In this document: positions 28,001 to 40,000 of the stretch, in pieces
Layout of the letters: every line of letters begins with the position of its first letter
How positions within the stretch are numbered: position 1 is the first letter of the stretch
NCBI GenBank assembly: GCA_020698575.1
Contig: CM036244.1
Coordinates: 12,562,534-12,626,533 of the forward strand
Length of the DNA stretch: 64,000 nucleotides
Origin: Bostrychus sinensis
Lineage: Eukaryota > Chordata > Actinopteri > Gobiiformes > Eleotridae
Direction: 5' to 3'
Position numbers and translations under genes: made by a program
The notes under the pieces: model-generated
What the model saw: only the letters and a program-made list of their open reading frames with translations
Told to the model about the DNA's origin: nothing
Database searches by the model: none

Positions 28001-31000
28001 CACACATTCTCTCTGGGTGCAGCCTGCACGTCCTCCTGCTTTGCTGAAAGTGGCTACCTTCACCCGCAATCCCTAATGGGAATAAGCGGAAGAAGATCAA
28101 GGAATAAACATTGTCCCAACTTTTTTTTTTTTAATGGCATTTTCTCTTATGTCTAAGTGACTCTCTGACTCCGTTCCCAATCATTACCTGGTGCCTTTTC
28201 TGCCTTGTTGTTAAATAGCTTTTTCTCTATGTTTCTACAATTAACATAGTCAGTAAAGCAGAGCAGTCCTAGTAGAGGTAGTAGATCGATATTAATCCTT
28301 TCCTTGAAGAAATCATCCACACATCTCTTTCCATTGAGACACATATAAATTGCTTTGTAAAAATATTTATGAGTGCTGTGTAACCTTAAAGCAGGTCTCC
28401 GTGCGATCTCTGGGAAACTGCCAGCAGGTTTCAAAGAGGAGAATAAAGGATAGAAGCTCTGCAGCCTGTGGAAAAAAAAAAGGGCTAAAGCAAGAAGAGG
28501 ATAGATGTGGAAGCTCAGAGGGCACAAAGGTATTCTAGTAAATGGGCCAGGACTTGGGCCATAAATACAGACCAAGTGTGTGGTTTCTGACACTGGCACA
28601 AAGCCGGCTTGGGGAGAGATTTGGCCTTAAAGAACTCAGTTGTAGATAAAAGTTAAAGAACTAACTGTTTGCTTTTGATAATCAATTAATCTGTATATGC
28701 TGTATATTACATGACTACCCTGTGGCCTACCTAGATTTTTACAAAATTTGAAGCAAAACAAAGCTATGAGGATGTTTTTTTTCATTATTGACACTTTTAT
28801 AGTTTGTGTGGCTTTTATGTCTTAGTTAAAAAATCTCTTTTACCAGCTCATGGCATGCTTCAAAGACTAAAAATACCCCAGACAGTGAATTATTGATTAC
28901 TTTATTTTACTTTTATAAGATTATTTTACGGTGGCCCAGAGAGCTCAACGAATTACAAAAGCCGAAACACACTTTACAAAAAGAAACTGCCGCACGGCAT
29001 TACAACAACAACAAAAAAAAAAAAACAGAAAAATTGTTGTTGTAATTTCGTGTGGGTATTTCCGGTGCAGGTAAATGTTGTTGTAATGCCGTGCGGCAGT
29101 TTCTTTTTGTAAAGTGTGTTTCCGCTTTTGTAATTTGTTGAGCTCTCTGGGCCACCGTATTATTTTAATAATAGATTATAATTAATTAATTCGATTAGTT
29201 GTTGCAGCCCTAATACACAGTTGTTGGTTAGCAGCTATAGCTCTGCATTGTTATGGTGCTAACCATAACAATGCCAGCTACCTGGCTATTGTCCAGAATG
29301 TACCCTGCCTAATACCCATAGTTGCTGGGATAGGCTTCTGCCACATGCAGCCCCTAACAGGAATAAGCTGAAGGTGAATGAATGAATTAAAGTTTCTTGT
29401 GCGATCCCAATAAGAGGAAGATGAAGAAATGTTTCCTATGTTTGAAATGTGAATGGTTGTCTGTTGTTTAATATCCTTTAGTGTTGGTCCTTGGACAAAC
29501 TGATCAGAGTCGACCTTGCCTGAGGCCCAAAGCTGCTGAGCCCAATGCACAAGCATAGAGAAAAATAAATTAATGATTGTTTTTTTTCCCTCTTTTTCTC
29601 TGCAGTCAAACCCACGGTCATCCACACGGACATGTTCGTCAACAGCATCGGCCCGGTCAATGCCATCAACATGGTGAGTACTACTAAAACATCCCGAGTA
29701 CGTCTTTGTGTGTACACATCTCGCTTGGCTAATGGTCCACTTCCTTGTGCTGAGTGAGCTCCTTCTCCAGAGATCTGAGTGCATAATAATCTACTGACTG
29801 TTGCTTTCTCTGCGGAGTTGGCACCGGCTCTGAGTCTCGCTCAAGCACACTTCAGTCCTGCAGATGCCGGCTGTCATGGCGGATCGGTTCGTCCGTCTAA
29901 TCACTGCACTGCCCCGCTGCCCCTCTGGTGGAGCAGGAACAGTGCGGTGTCAGTCAGATCCTTAACAGCCTCTCTGGCCTTTGCCCCGCACTAAGTTAAA
30001 GGTTGCCTGTTTAATGCACCTGATTGTATTCAGCCTAGAGCCAACACCTCTTATCTAAACAAATGCTTATATTAGCAGCTGCACAGGTGTTTTTTTATTA
30101 TTATTTTTTTCCAAATGCTGGTGTGAGTTGGCGAATCAAAAGAGATTCTTATTTACTTTTTTGCCAAGATTTGCATCCATTAAATTGTCATTATGTTGTG
30201 TTGTGTTAAGTATATACACATCATTGGCTTACTTTTAATTAAACATATTTGAATTTTAAGACTTGGAGTTGTATTCAATAGCTATGGATTTGGTGTAAGT
30301 TAGTTCCTACAGTGAAAAGAAACAAGATTTGCTCATAAATATGCTTTAATGAAAAATAAACAAATAAATAAGCAGACAAAACTGATGGAAGAGCTTATTT
30401 TGCATTGTCTTCATTAATTATCATACATTTTAGTTATAAATACTGGTTTGGGAAAAATCTGAGGGTTGGCGGTTCAAATCTGGCTCTAGGTACATACTGC
30501 CATTGTGTCACTGGGCAAGACACTTCAGCCAGATTGCCCTCTCTGGTCACAGTGTGTGACTGGTTGCGACAGGAAGGGCATCGGGTGTAAAAACCAAAGC
30601 CAAATCACTGTACGACTGGTTTGCTGTGGCGTTGGTGTAGAACTTATGAAGCTATTTTTGCATTGTTTTATGTAAGGATGGCACATGGTGTTTTCTGGTT
30701 AGTGCTCTTGCCGCTGAGCAAGGAGGTTGTGGGTTTGATCCCCAAGCGGCCGACTGCAATCTCTTTGAGTGGAGTCTGCATGTCCTCCTTGTGTGACTTG
30801 TAGTTTTCCTCTGGCTTCGTTCCAGCATCCAAAGACATGCAGGTGAACTGGGAACTCTGTGGTTCCCAACCTTTTTGTCTGCCTGGGCTTTTTTGTCATA
30901 TCATTAGTACCCCCTCTACTCATACGTGTTCATATTTCCTTAAAATTTTTAATGTAATTGTAATTGTAAAAAAAAAAAAAAAAAATCCTGTATTTAGTTG

Positions 31001-34000
31001 TACAAAGACATTTTATAACTCAAATTCAAAATTAAATAAGTAATAATCTGCCTGCCTTTAAAATAAAATAAAAATATAACAATAGAAACCCATTACATTT
31101 ATTTTACTTTATATTTTAATGTGCAAAATTAATCATCTTAAACTCATAACAAATTTACAACAAAGAAAAATGTAAATAATTTCAACAACTCCCCTTTGAA
31201 AAAAGCTATTAAACCTAAAAACATGTAGCAAAATATAATATTCTAATAATAAGCCTTCGCACTTTCACTTCCTTTTTAATCAATGAGACACTTGAGCTTG
31301 TCTTTCATAGGTTTCAGTAGTTCAATATAAATTGATTGCAAATATTTTTCATTTTGGAAATAAATTGTGAAATAACCCCTAGGGGTCGCCGTACCCCTGG
31401 CTGGGAAACATTGCTCTAAATGAACCTTTGTGAATTAATGAGTGAGTGAATGGTTGTCTGTCAGTGCAGTGTGTACCTCGTCTTAGCCCCGTGGTTGCTG
31501 GGACAGGCTCCAATCACACCGCTAACTGCAACATGAGGGAAAAAAAAGAAGAACAAATAAACATAGATTAGATGTTCAGTCAAGTAGTTTTTGCAGCTCA
31601 TATCCTTGAATCAATTCTCAGGACTGTATAGCAATACAGTGCACTCTTTCTTATAATTATTGTGGTTCGAAGGTGTGGAGGAAGTTGTCAGAACAATTGT
31701 AAATTAAATTTTGTTTGGCACATAGCGATGTTTTGTGTCATTGTTTTGTGTTTAGTGTCCCACTGAGAGCCCACTCGTATTGTAATTCCTCAGAACAGAG
31801 TGCTCCGCGGAGGTACTGTTCCATTTGAGTTCGTCTTTGCTGAAACACCCACTCCTAATAACCACACTCACAGAGGAGGGCTGGGAGAGAGCCACTGTTG
31901 GAGAGAGGCTGAATATTTGTGTCTGTGGCCCTATGTTACATACAAGCTCTAAACACGGATCAGGCATAACATTATGACCACTTCAAGTGAATGGATCATC
32001 TCTCTAATCCTAACATCTATGGGCAGTAAGTGAACATTTATAAGTTTATGTTTTAGAAGCAAAACATTAATGAACATTCAGGTGAAAACATCATCAAAAC
32101 GCTTTGTATTCTTAGGTCAATGTTAGTTGTTTTTTAAAGTACCTTATAAATAAAGTTGCAGTTGCAGTACTTCAGCTCAAATTTTTGAAGAAGTTAACAG
32201 TGGTAACAGTGGTAACAATACACACTGCATCACAGTTCGTTGCATATGGGACTGCATATTAGACAGATGGTCTAAATGTGATTCCAGATTGGTGTATTTT
32301 AGGGCTGCACAATAAATGTCAAGGTCAAGGTTTATTTATGCAGCACATTTAAAAAAACACAGCCACTACTGCCCCCAAAGTGCTGTACAGGTTTAATAGA
32401 ACAGTGTAGAAATAAGAGCACAATAAACAGACAGACAGAATAAAACAATACTAAAAACACAATTTATGACTGAAACACTAAAACCAGAAATCAAATACAA
32501 ACAACTAGATTAAAAAATATATTAAACAGTAATAAAATGTCCTGCTAAACTTGTGTTGCAGATGTATTTGTATTGACAAAAAATAAACAAATAAATAAAA
32601 TGAATGCATCACAACATGTTATGGATTCAATCTGACAGAAATTTGCAAAATAGGTGTCTCTGGAGCTATAAATTAAGTTATGTTATAACCAAATTAACTT
32701 GCTATTTTGATTTAGTCCTAATTAGTCGTAAACTTACACCTGGTTTAGTCTTTAGTAAGTTTTAATTTAGCTCCAGTTTTGACGCTTTTTATATTTTTGG
32801 TTAATAACCTTAAGAAGATCTCTATCATCCCTTGTTTTGTTATTGCTGTATTCAACATAGGCAAGGCAAGGCAAGTTTATTTGTATAGCACAATTTATAC
32901 ACAGAGCAATTCAAAGTGCTTTACAGAAAAGAAAAAAAAAGGCAAATTTAAAAGTACAAAACACAATTAAAACAATAAAATCAAATTTAAAGAGTATAAT
33001 TAAGAATCACTTTAAAATTAAATTAAAAGATAAAACACTTTCAGTTGTCATATGCACAGCTAAAAATAACAGTTTTAGGTCTGGACTTGAACATTGTCAG
33101 AGTGGAGGTCTAACATCGACAGGAAGACTGTTCCAGAGTTTAGCTGCATAAAACTGAAACGCTGCTTCACTGAGTTTAGTCCTGACTCTGGGACCCAGCA
33201 GAGACCTGTTCCTGAGGTCCTCAGAGACTGAGATGGTTCATATGGGACCAACAGGTCAGAGATGTGCTTTGGTGCTAAGCCATGGAGAGACTTGTACACA
33301 AGCAGAGCTGTTTTAACCCTCTCCAGGCAGCTAAATGCTCATTACCTAATTACAAAAAAAAAAGAAGTCAGAATTGTTTATTACTACCCCATATGATAAT
33401 GTCCCCCAAATATCAGATTTTTCCTGTTACTAAAACTTAATTTGAGCCTGAGAGGGTTAAAGTCTATTCTCTGAGCAACAGGAAGCATATTGCATCTTTT
33501 TTGTTTTTTCCTAATATCCCATAGCCCTCCTGTGTTATGTGTGTGTGTGTGAGAGAGAGAGAGTGGCATTTGGCAGACATGAAAGGTTGACTGATTGCTT
33601 CACATTCATTTGTAATCAGGGTGCTTGGGCCACTGCTCTCTCGGTGACATGATGAATGTGGTGAGATCCGAGAGGTTTTCTGAAGACCAAAGGATAGACC
33701 TGGAGTGTGCATTATAGGCTTTTTGTAATCTGCATTTTCAACTCTTAATTATGCATTAGGAATTCAGCAAAAAAAAAAAAAAAAAAGATCACTGGCAATT
33801 ATTCATGCTAATGCATTTTGACTGAGTAGAAATGATCAGTATTGATATTGAAATGTATTACATTATGCATGCATATAAAGTGTGTTGTTGGCTCAGCTTT
33901 AAGTCATATACATTGGATTAAAGTGAGTAGGAAACAAGCTCAGGTATCTGAAATATTGAGTTAATTTCTTGACTGTTGCTGGCCAACCACAACCACATAC

Positions 34001-37000
34001 AAAGCACATGTTAGGAGATTAGAGTAGTAGTTTTCAGTAGTTCAATTCAAAGTTTTGAGGTGCAAACAACATTATAACATAGTTCACAGCTCAAAAAAGT
34101 TGATTGAGCAGAATAGAGGACCTATCACAAGCCAGTGTGCTCTCAGTGTACTCTCAGTGTGCTCTCAGTGTACTCTCAGTGTACTCTCAGTGTACTCTCA
34201 GTGTACTCTCAGTGTACTCTCAGTGTACTCTCCGTGTACTCTCAGTGTACTCTCCGTGTACTCTCAGTGTACTCTCAGTGTACTCTCAGTGTACTCTCAG
34301 TGTACTCTCAGTGTGCTCTCAGTGTACTCTCAGTGTACTCTCAGTGTACTCTCAGTGTACTCTCAGTGTACTCTCCGTGTACTCTCAGTGTACTCTCAGT
34401 GTACTCTCAGTGTACTCTCAGTGTACTCTCAGTGTACTCTCAGTGTACTCTCAGTGTACTCTCAGTGTACTCTCAGTGTACTCTCCGTGTACTCTCAGTG
34501 TACTCTCAGTGTACTCTCAGTGTACTCTCCAGCCCTGACTCTGTAAAACACAGCTATAGTGATGCATTTAAAATGGACTTGGCCGTGGACATGACCTTGA
34601 GAGAAAACTCAGTTAAAGTTAAATTCAGATGTGATGTGATATTTTTCTGAAGTTCACTCACAGGCAGTAGATGTTTATCCCAATCAGCGGTGGCCACAAA
34701 AATCCCATACTGCTATATTTCTTCACTCGCGATTGGCTTCAAAGTCTGTCTATGTTCTCTGTGGCAAGAAAAAGTCTCTCAAAGGCTGTTGGGTGCAAAT
34801 GTTGTTTTTCAAATCTCGTTTGGCGTGGATTTGGGCTTTATTGTATCCTAAGCTTTGTCAGAAAGCTAAATGCCTCAATGCTTTCTTGCACACAAATCCC
34901 CCAGATTTTTTTTTTTCCTCTCTCTCTCCATCTCTGTACTTTACTTTGAACCTCAGGGCTCACGCTTCCAAACAGAATAAATGAAAGCCCCCAATAGCTC
35001 CTTTTCACGTTGGGCCATGTTTCACTGTTGCATCTCAGCGACTCGGCCCATTGCCCCGTTCCTCATTTGACTGTTTGAATAGGAGACAGAGTTGAGTTTT
35101 TTTTTTTTGTCAGGATATGACCAAGGCGATGCCAAGCCAGTGCGTTATGAGGTTAGATAATGCCCAAGCCAAACAAACGGGGGGATTATTAATTGGCCCG
35201 TTGAACATTTAATTTTCAGGTTGAGAGCGTAAAGATGGCGCACTCTCGTCGGGACAAAAGGACTTCTTGGCTTGAAGAGGTGCCGTCTTGTCTGAGGAAA
35301 TGCACTAAGAATGTCTGCCAGAATAAAGGCTCCCATTTGCATAAAGACAAGCGCATGCATAGAGTCTGACTTGATTAAATATAGACTTACTGTGTGTGGA
35401 AATCTCTAGATACCATGTTATGTTTTACTTTTGAATGAAATAAATGCAAAATTGCCACCATTTATCTTTCCAGCCCTCACCCAAGAGTATTTTTATTCAT
35501 ATAACATAAACTAGGTTAAGAAATAGCATCAAACAATATTAAATAAACATCTTCTTCATTTTTTATTTATTTTTGTTAATTTTTCAAGAGCAAAGTTGTT
35601 TATCCAATCCCAAAATATTAACAACAATTAATTTTGGAGACATTTTTCAACTGTAATTGTTCCTTTCACTATTACTGATTAGTAACAAGGCATGACTTTG
35701 TGTAATCAAGTTTTCTCAGTTACTCTATTTGTACAGTCATACATTTGCAGAAAATTTCAGTACTTTTAGTGAGGTGTGAAGAATGATGTTAACTAAGAGT
35801 GACATTTGTCTTCTTTTTTTTTTCTTGCAATCTTGTGTATTTCTGTACATTGATAAAATTTTTTTCTCTTTAGGAATACACCATCGACATCTTCTTCGCC
35901 CAGACCTGGTACGACCGGAGGTTAAAGTTCAACAGCACAATGAAGGTCCTGCGACTCAACAGCAACATGGTCGGAAAGATCTGGATCCCGGACACATTTT
36001 TCCGAAACTCCAAGAAAGCCGACGCCCATTGGATCACCACACCCAATCGGATGCTGCGGATCTGGAATGACGGACGGATACTCTACACTCTCAGGTAGAA
36101 ATTGTTAAATGTTTTGGATGAGATTTCCTTCAATTGCATTCACAGGGCTCAAACTGCTTTTTTTTTCTTTTCTTTTTTTCAAATTGAGAAAGTCAGCTAA
36201 CAGTATATTAGTTTTTAATGTTGCAGCTCTTGGTTCATAAACCAGGGAACCAAGAATGCCATGTAAAACAAATTTTATTTTAATCATTATCATTAAGTAG
36301 GTTTGATATCAGTATTTTGTACCATTACTGGCTTACCTTTTCAAATACAACCCTAATTCCTGTTGGGACACTGTGTAAAATGTACACAACAAAATCAGTC
36401 CATCCATCCATTTTCTCCCATTTCCTTCCGGGGCAGCAGGCTAAGCAGGGATGCCCAGACTTTCATCTCCCCAGACACTTTATCCAACTCTACCAGGGGA
36501 TCCTGAGGCATCCCCTGGCCAGCTGAGAGATGTTGTCCCTCCAGCATGTCCTAGGTGTTCCCTGGGGCCTCCGCCTGGTGGGACATGCCCAAAACACCTC
36601 CTTAGGGAGGCGTCCAGGAGGCATCCAAAACAGATGCCCGAGCCACCTCATCTGGCTCCTCTCGATGCGGAGGAGCAGCAGCTCTACACCAAGCTCCTCC
36701 CGGGTGACTGAGCTCCACGCTTGATCTCTAAAAATATATTTAATTCAAAATAGAACAAAACAACATTTCAGGTATTGAAACTGAGATTTTTTACCATCTC
36801 AGTCAAAATCATTACTTATTTTTTGTTTGGTAGCAGCAACACGTCCCAAAAAAGCTGGGATGAGGGCAACAAAAGGCTATTACTACATTACTATAAAAAA
36901 CAGCTATAGGAGGATATTTCAACCAATTTAATTAAGGTATAAGGTAGACTTTATTGATCCCCATAGGGAACTTCATTCTCTGCATTTGACCCATCCCTCA

Positions 37001-40000
37001 GTCCCGCTGGGGAAACCTGTCAGGAGCAGAGAGCAGCCACGGGGCAGCACCCGGGGACCACTCTCCAGATCTTGAGCCAGGATCCTGGTCAGGAGCACCT
37101 AGCTGGAGGAATAGCCTGTTGTGCATTTTTTGAGGTTGATGGGGGAAACCGGAGCACCCATAGGAAACCCACCCAGACACGCAGTCCAGGAATTGAACCC
37201 AAGACCTTCTTTGGCAACACTTTAGTAAGATGTCTGGGTCTAAAATTAGCTTTTTAGGAAGTCTGTGTTATTAGTATTGGTTGTATTTAGTGCTCCTGAT
37301 TTTGGGGAACGTCAGTGACGCTGCATCAAAAACAGTCATGGGGTTGTAAAATTACTCTCTCTTTGAATGACAATACATTTTTCAAGCATTTTCGCTCTAC
37401 TCCATCAGTGTTTTAAAATGATTGAATTTCTTAGCTTAACCCTAGTTAAGTCATTGGCTCGGGGGATCCTTAAAGCAATTAGAAAAGCCCACAATTTACA
37501 ACCCATCTGCCTAAATGATGCATGGTATTGATTAACTTAAGTAGACCCCAGGCACAATTGCAATGTCTGTTTTAAATATTTGGCATTAAGTAAGGTACAA
37601 TTTTGTTCTTGTGGTCTGGTAAAAAAACAACAACAAAAAAACAATTCCTTAAAATTATAGACTGAGCTGTTTCTGGCAGTTTTCCATAGAGCTGACTGCA
37701 CTCCTATTGTGTAAAATCTGTACTACTAAGCAGAATGTCAAACACAAACAGGAGAGTTGATTAGAGCAAAATAATGGCGCTTATTATCATGTACCTTGCC
37801 GTCATAAACACAGTGGATGTTCTACTGACAAAGCAATATTTCAGCAGCGATAATAAGAGAGCCAAAGTGAACTGTTTCTGGACTCAATCAAGGCGTGATG
37901 GATGCTCTCCTACCTCTCCCACCTCATTAATGTGTTAAAGAAGTCTGAATTTAACCAGTGGTTAATTAGGATGACCAAGGACAATGATACATGACAATAG
38001 CTTTAGTGCACGGATGGGTAAAGTCGTTTAAGGTCATTCTTTCATTAAGAGGAAGTTTAATGACTTCAGCTTCGTAGTCTTTCATGTGTGAATAGAAGAG
38101 GTGTGGGTGTCACTGCCAAAAAACATCACTTTTAATTTGGTGGGATTCGATTAATAATGCCCAATGTGAACGCTAATGAGGTTAATACTGTCTTTTACTG
38201 GACGCTTTTCAATGGAACATACAATCCCAATTTTGAAAACAGATGGGACATGATGTAGAAAATAAAAACAATACCATTCACTAGGGGTGTGACAAGACAC
38301 AAATCCCACAAGAGGAGACAAGACGAGACTGGGTTAACAAGAACGAGACGAGATGAGATTTTTACACTATTGAAATAAGTATTTTACACAAATTAAAAAT
38401 GCTGTTTATTCACCTGAAAATCATAAAATGTAAAACTAATTAGGTGCATTTTTTAAATCAACTTGTAATGACTGGTATTTACTTCTCTTATTTGAATTAT
38501 ATGCAAGAGAGGAACTCATATACTGCCAAATGTTTTGCCACAAATCCAACAAACTAACTTCTCCTTTGTAACAAGTGCAAACAGAACCTCATCCTGAAAT
38601 CATGAGACCGATTTTTACCTTCACGAGAATCTTGCTACATTTTGATGACAAGGTCACAAGACAGCGAGATCTTGTCACACCCCTATTATTCACTACAGGA
38701 CATTTCATCACAAATAATAGCTAATTTTGACAGCAACACATCTCAAATTAGTTGGAACAGGAGCTACAAAAGGCAGGAACTGTAATTTTAATGATAAACT
38801 ACTAGTATAGAGAGCATTTTGAAACAAATTTAATTAGTTAAGTGTCAACACTTCAGTAAAATGGCTGTATTATTTCTTCGGGACCTCAAGTGGCACTGCA
38901 CTGATAACAGTATTTACTCTGTACTGCAAAACTACTGCATGGACATACATTTTACTCATTGTCCCAACATATTCAGAATTGGAGTTGTACATTATGCATT
39001 TGTTGTCATGTGCTATCTCAATATATGTTTTGTGTGAAGTACTTCAATAATCAAAAGTCACCTAATATACATAATGCTTAAGGTATAGCCAGTAATGCAG
39101 AAATTGGATTTTAAAAATTCAGCATACTCTTATTTAAAATAAATCAATATTGGTTCATTTGCACCCCACACGGAGGATATTGAGATTCCCTGGGGAGCCA
39201 TTATTATTAGCACTGCATTTACACAAATTTTAGATATTTATGAAAAGTGCAGACATGCCACTGATCACATATGCACTGTAGAGAAAATGGAATAAAGGAA
39301 TTACAGATAACATACATTTTGTACTGCACATTTTATTGTGTTACATATCTTCAATGTTATATGTGTTTTTATCTTCTTAAATTACTACCTTGCGATATAA
39401 TCATGGTGGGATATTTAAGATTAAGTCCAAAGTCCCCATGGATGTTCAAGTTTTACCTGAATGTATGGGTTTAGGACCTGCGTGGACACATACCTGTTAC
39501 CCAAGTTCAATATTCTCCAATAGCTTCAGCTTTTAATCTTTTTTCAAATGTATCTCTAAAAATAGTTTCTTTAAGCCATTTTAATTGTTGGATATGATCT
39601 TGAAGCTATTGCACCATTGTCTTTTTACTGATTTGCTGCATTGCAAAGATTAATGCCATATGCTAAGCAGACCGTAATAACATTTTCTAAGGAGGAATTA
39701 GCATTAGCCACAAACTATCACCAATTATGGATAATCACGATTGGTCTGGGCAACTGGAAACCAGCTGCATGTATGTAAAGTCAGAGCCTGGTTAGAAAAC
39801 AATGCATCAATGTTTAGCCATTTTATTCAAAGCTGAAATTAGCATTTAAGCTAAAGGGACGGCAGTAGCTCAGACGGTAGAGCTATTCGTCCATTAACCA
39901 GAAGGTAGGCGGTTAAAGCCCAACTTCCAGCGTTGCGGTTGTGTCCTTGGGTAAGATACTTGCCTTCAGTGTCTGTGTACACTGGTGTATGAATGAGTGA

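Larger units (their letters stand above)
18065..29605 (+). other. gabrg2: gabrg2 intron 2 (11.5 kb)
   Basis: Starts GTGGGC and ends TCTGCAG. It contains hAT-like elements (18114-18504, 20238-20836, 21623-22232, 23941-24533), a hairpin MITE (18973-19422), the second GTCGAC-type MITE (22769-23322), a local duplication (23690-23860 and 24720-24870) and a nested palindrome (28928-29158). The stretches 19690-20170, 20960-21600, 24880-26100, 26400-28050 and 28120-28600 show no exon. 26540-27200 is relatively GC-rich with several overlapping minus-strand open frames but no recognisable protein. Confidence 0.85.
29674..35873 (+). other. gabrg2: gabrg2 intron 3 (6.2 kb)
   Basis: Starts GTGAGTA and ends TCTCTTTAG. 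Holds SINE pieces (30455-30850), a hAT-like relic (30857-31413), a hAT left end (32298), an L2-type LINE fragment (32863-33320), the 11-bp minisatellite (34136-34530) and a repeat-poor block (34930-35380). 29700-30400 and 33350-34100 show nothing recognisable apart from short (GT)n/(GA)n near 33536-33563 and an A-run at 33771-33787. Confidence 0.85.

Noticed and set aside
28153..28599. 148-codon minus-strand frame
   Set aside because: No recognisable motif, no splice or promoter context; its composition looks like random intron sequence.
29278..29784. 168-codon minus-strand frame over exon 3
   Set aside because: Antisense of gabrg2 exon 3 and a SINE tail; no domain.
34136..34530. CRISPR-like regular repeat
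   Set aside because: Units are contiguous 11-mers with no spacers, in an animal intron; it is a minisatellite.
34055..34650. Three overlapping 144-171 codon frames with LSVLSVYSQCT repeats
   Set aside because: An 11-bp repeat reads the same peptide cycle in all three frames; expected artefact, no start context or splice support.
39855..39930. A true tRNA gene
   Set aside because: Has an A-box-like head, but the B box is degenerate, the cloverleaf cannot be closed and SINE body sequence follows.
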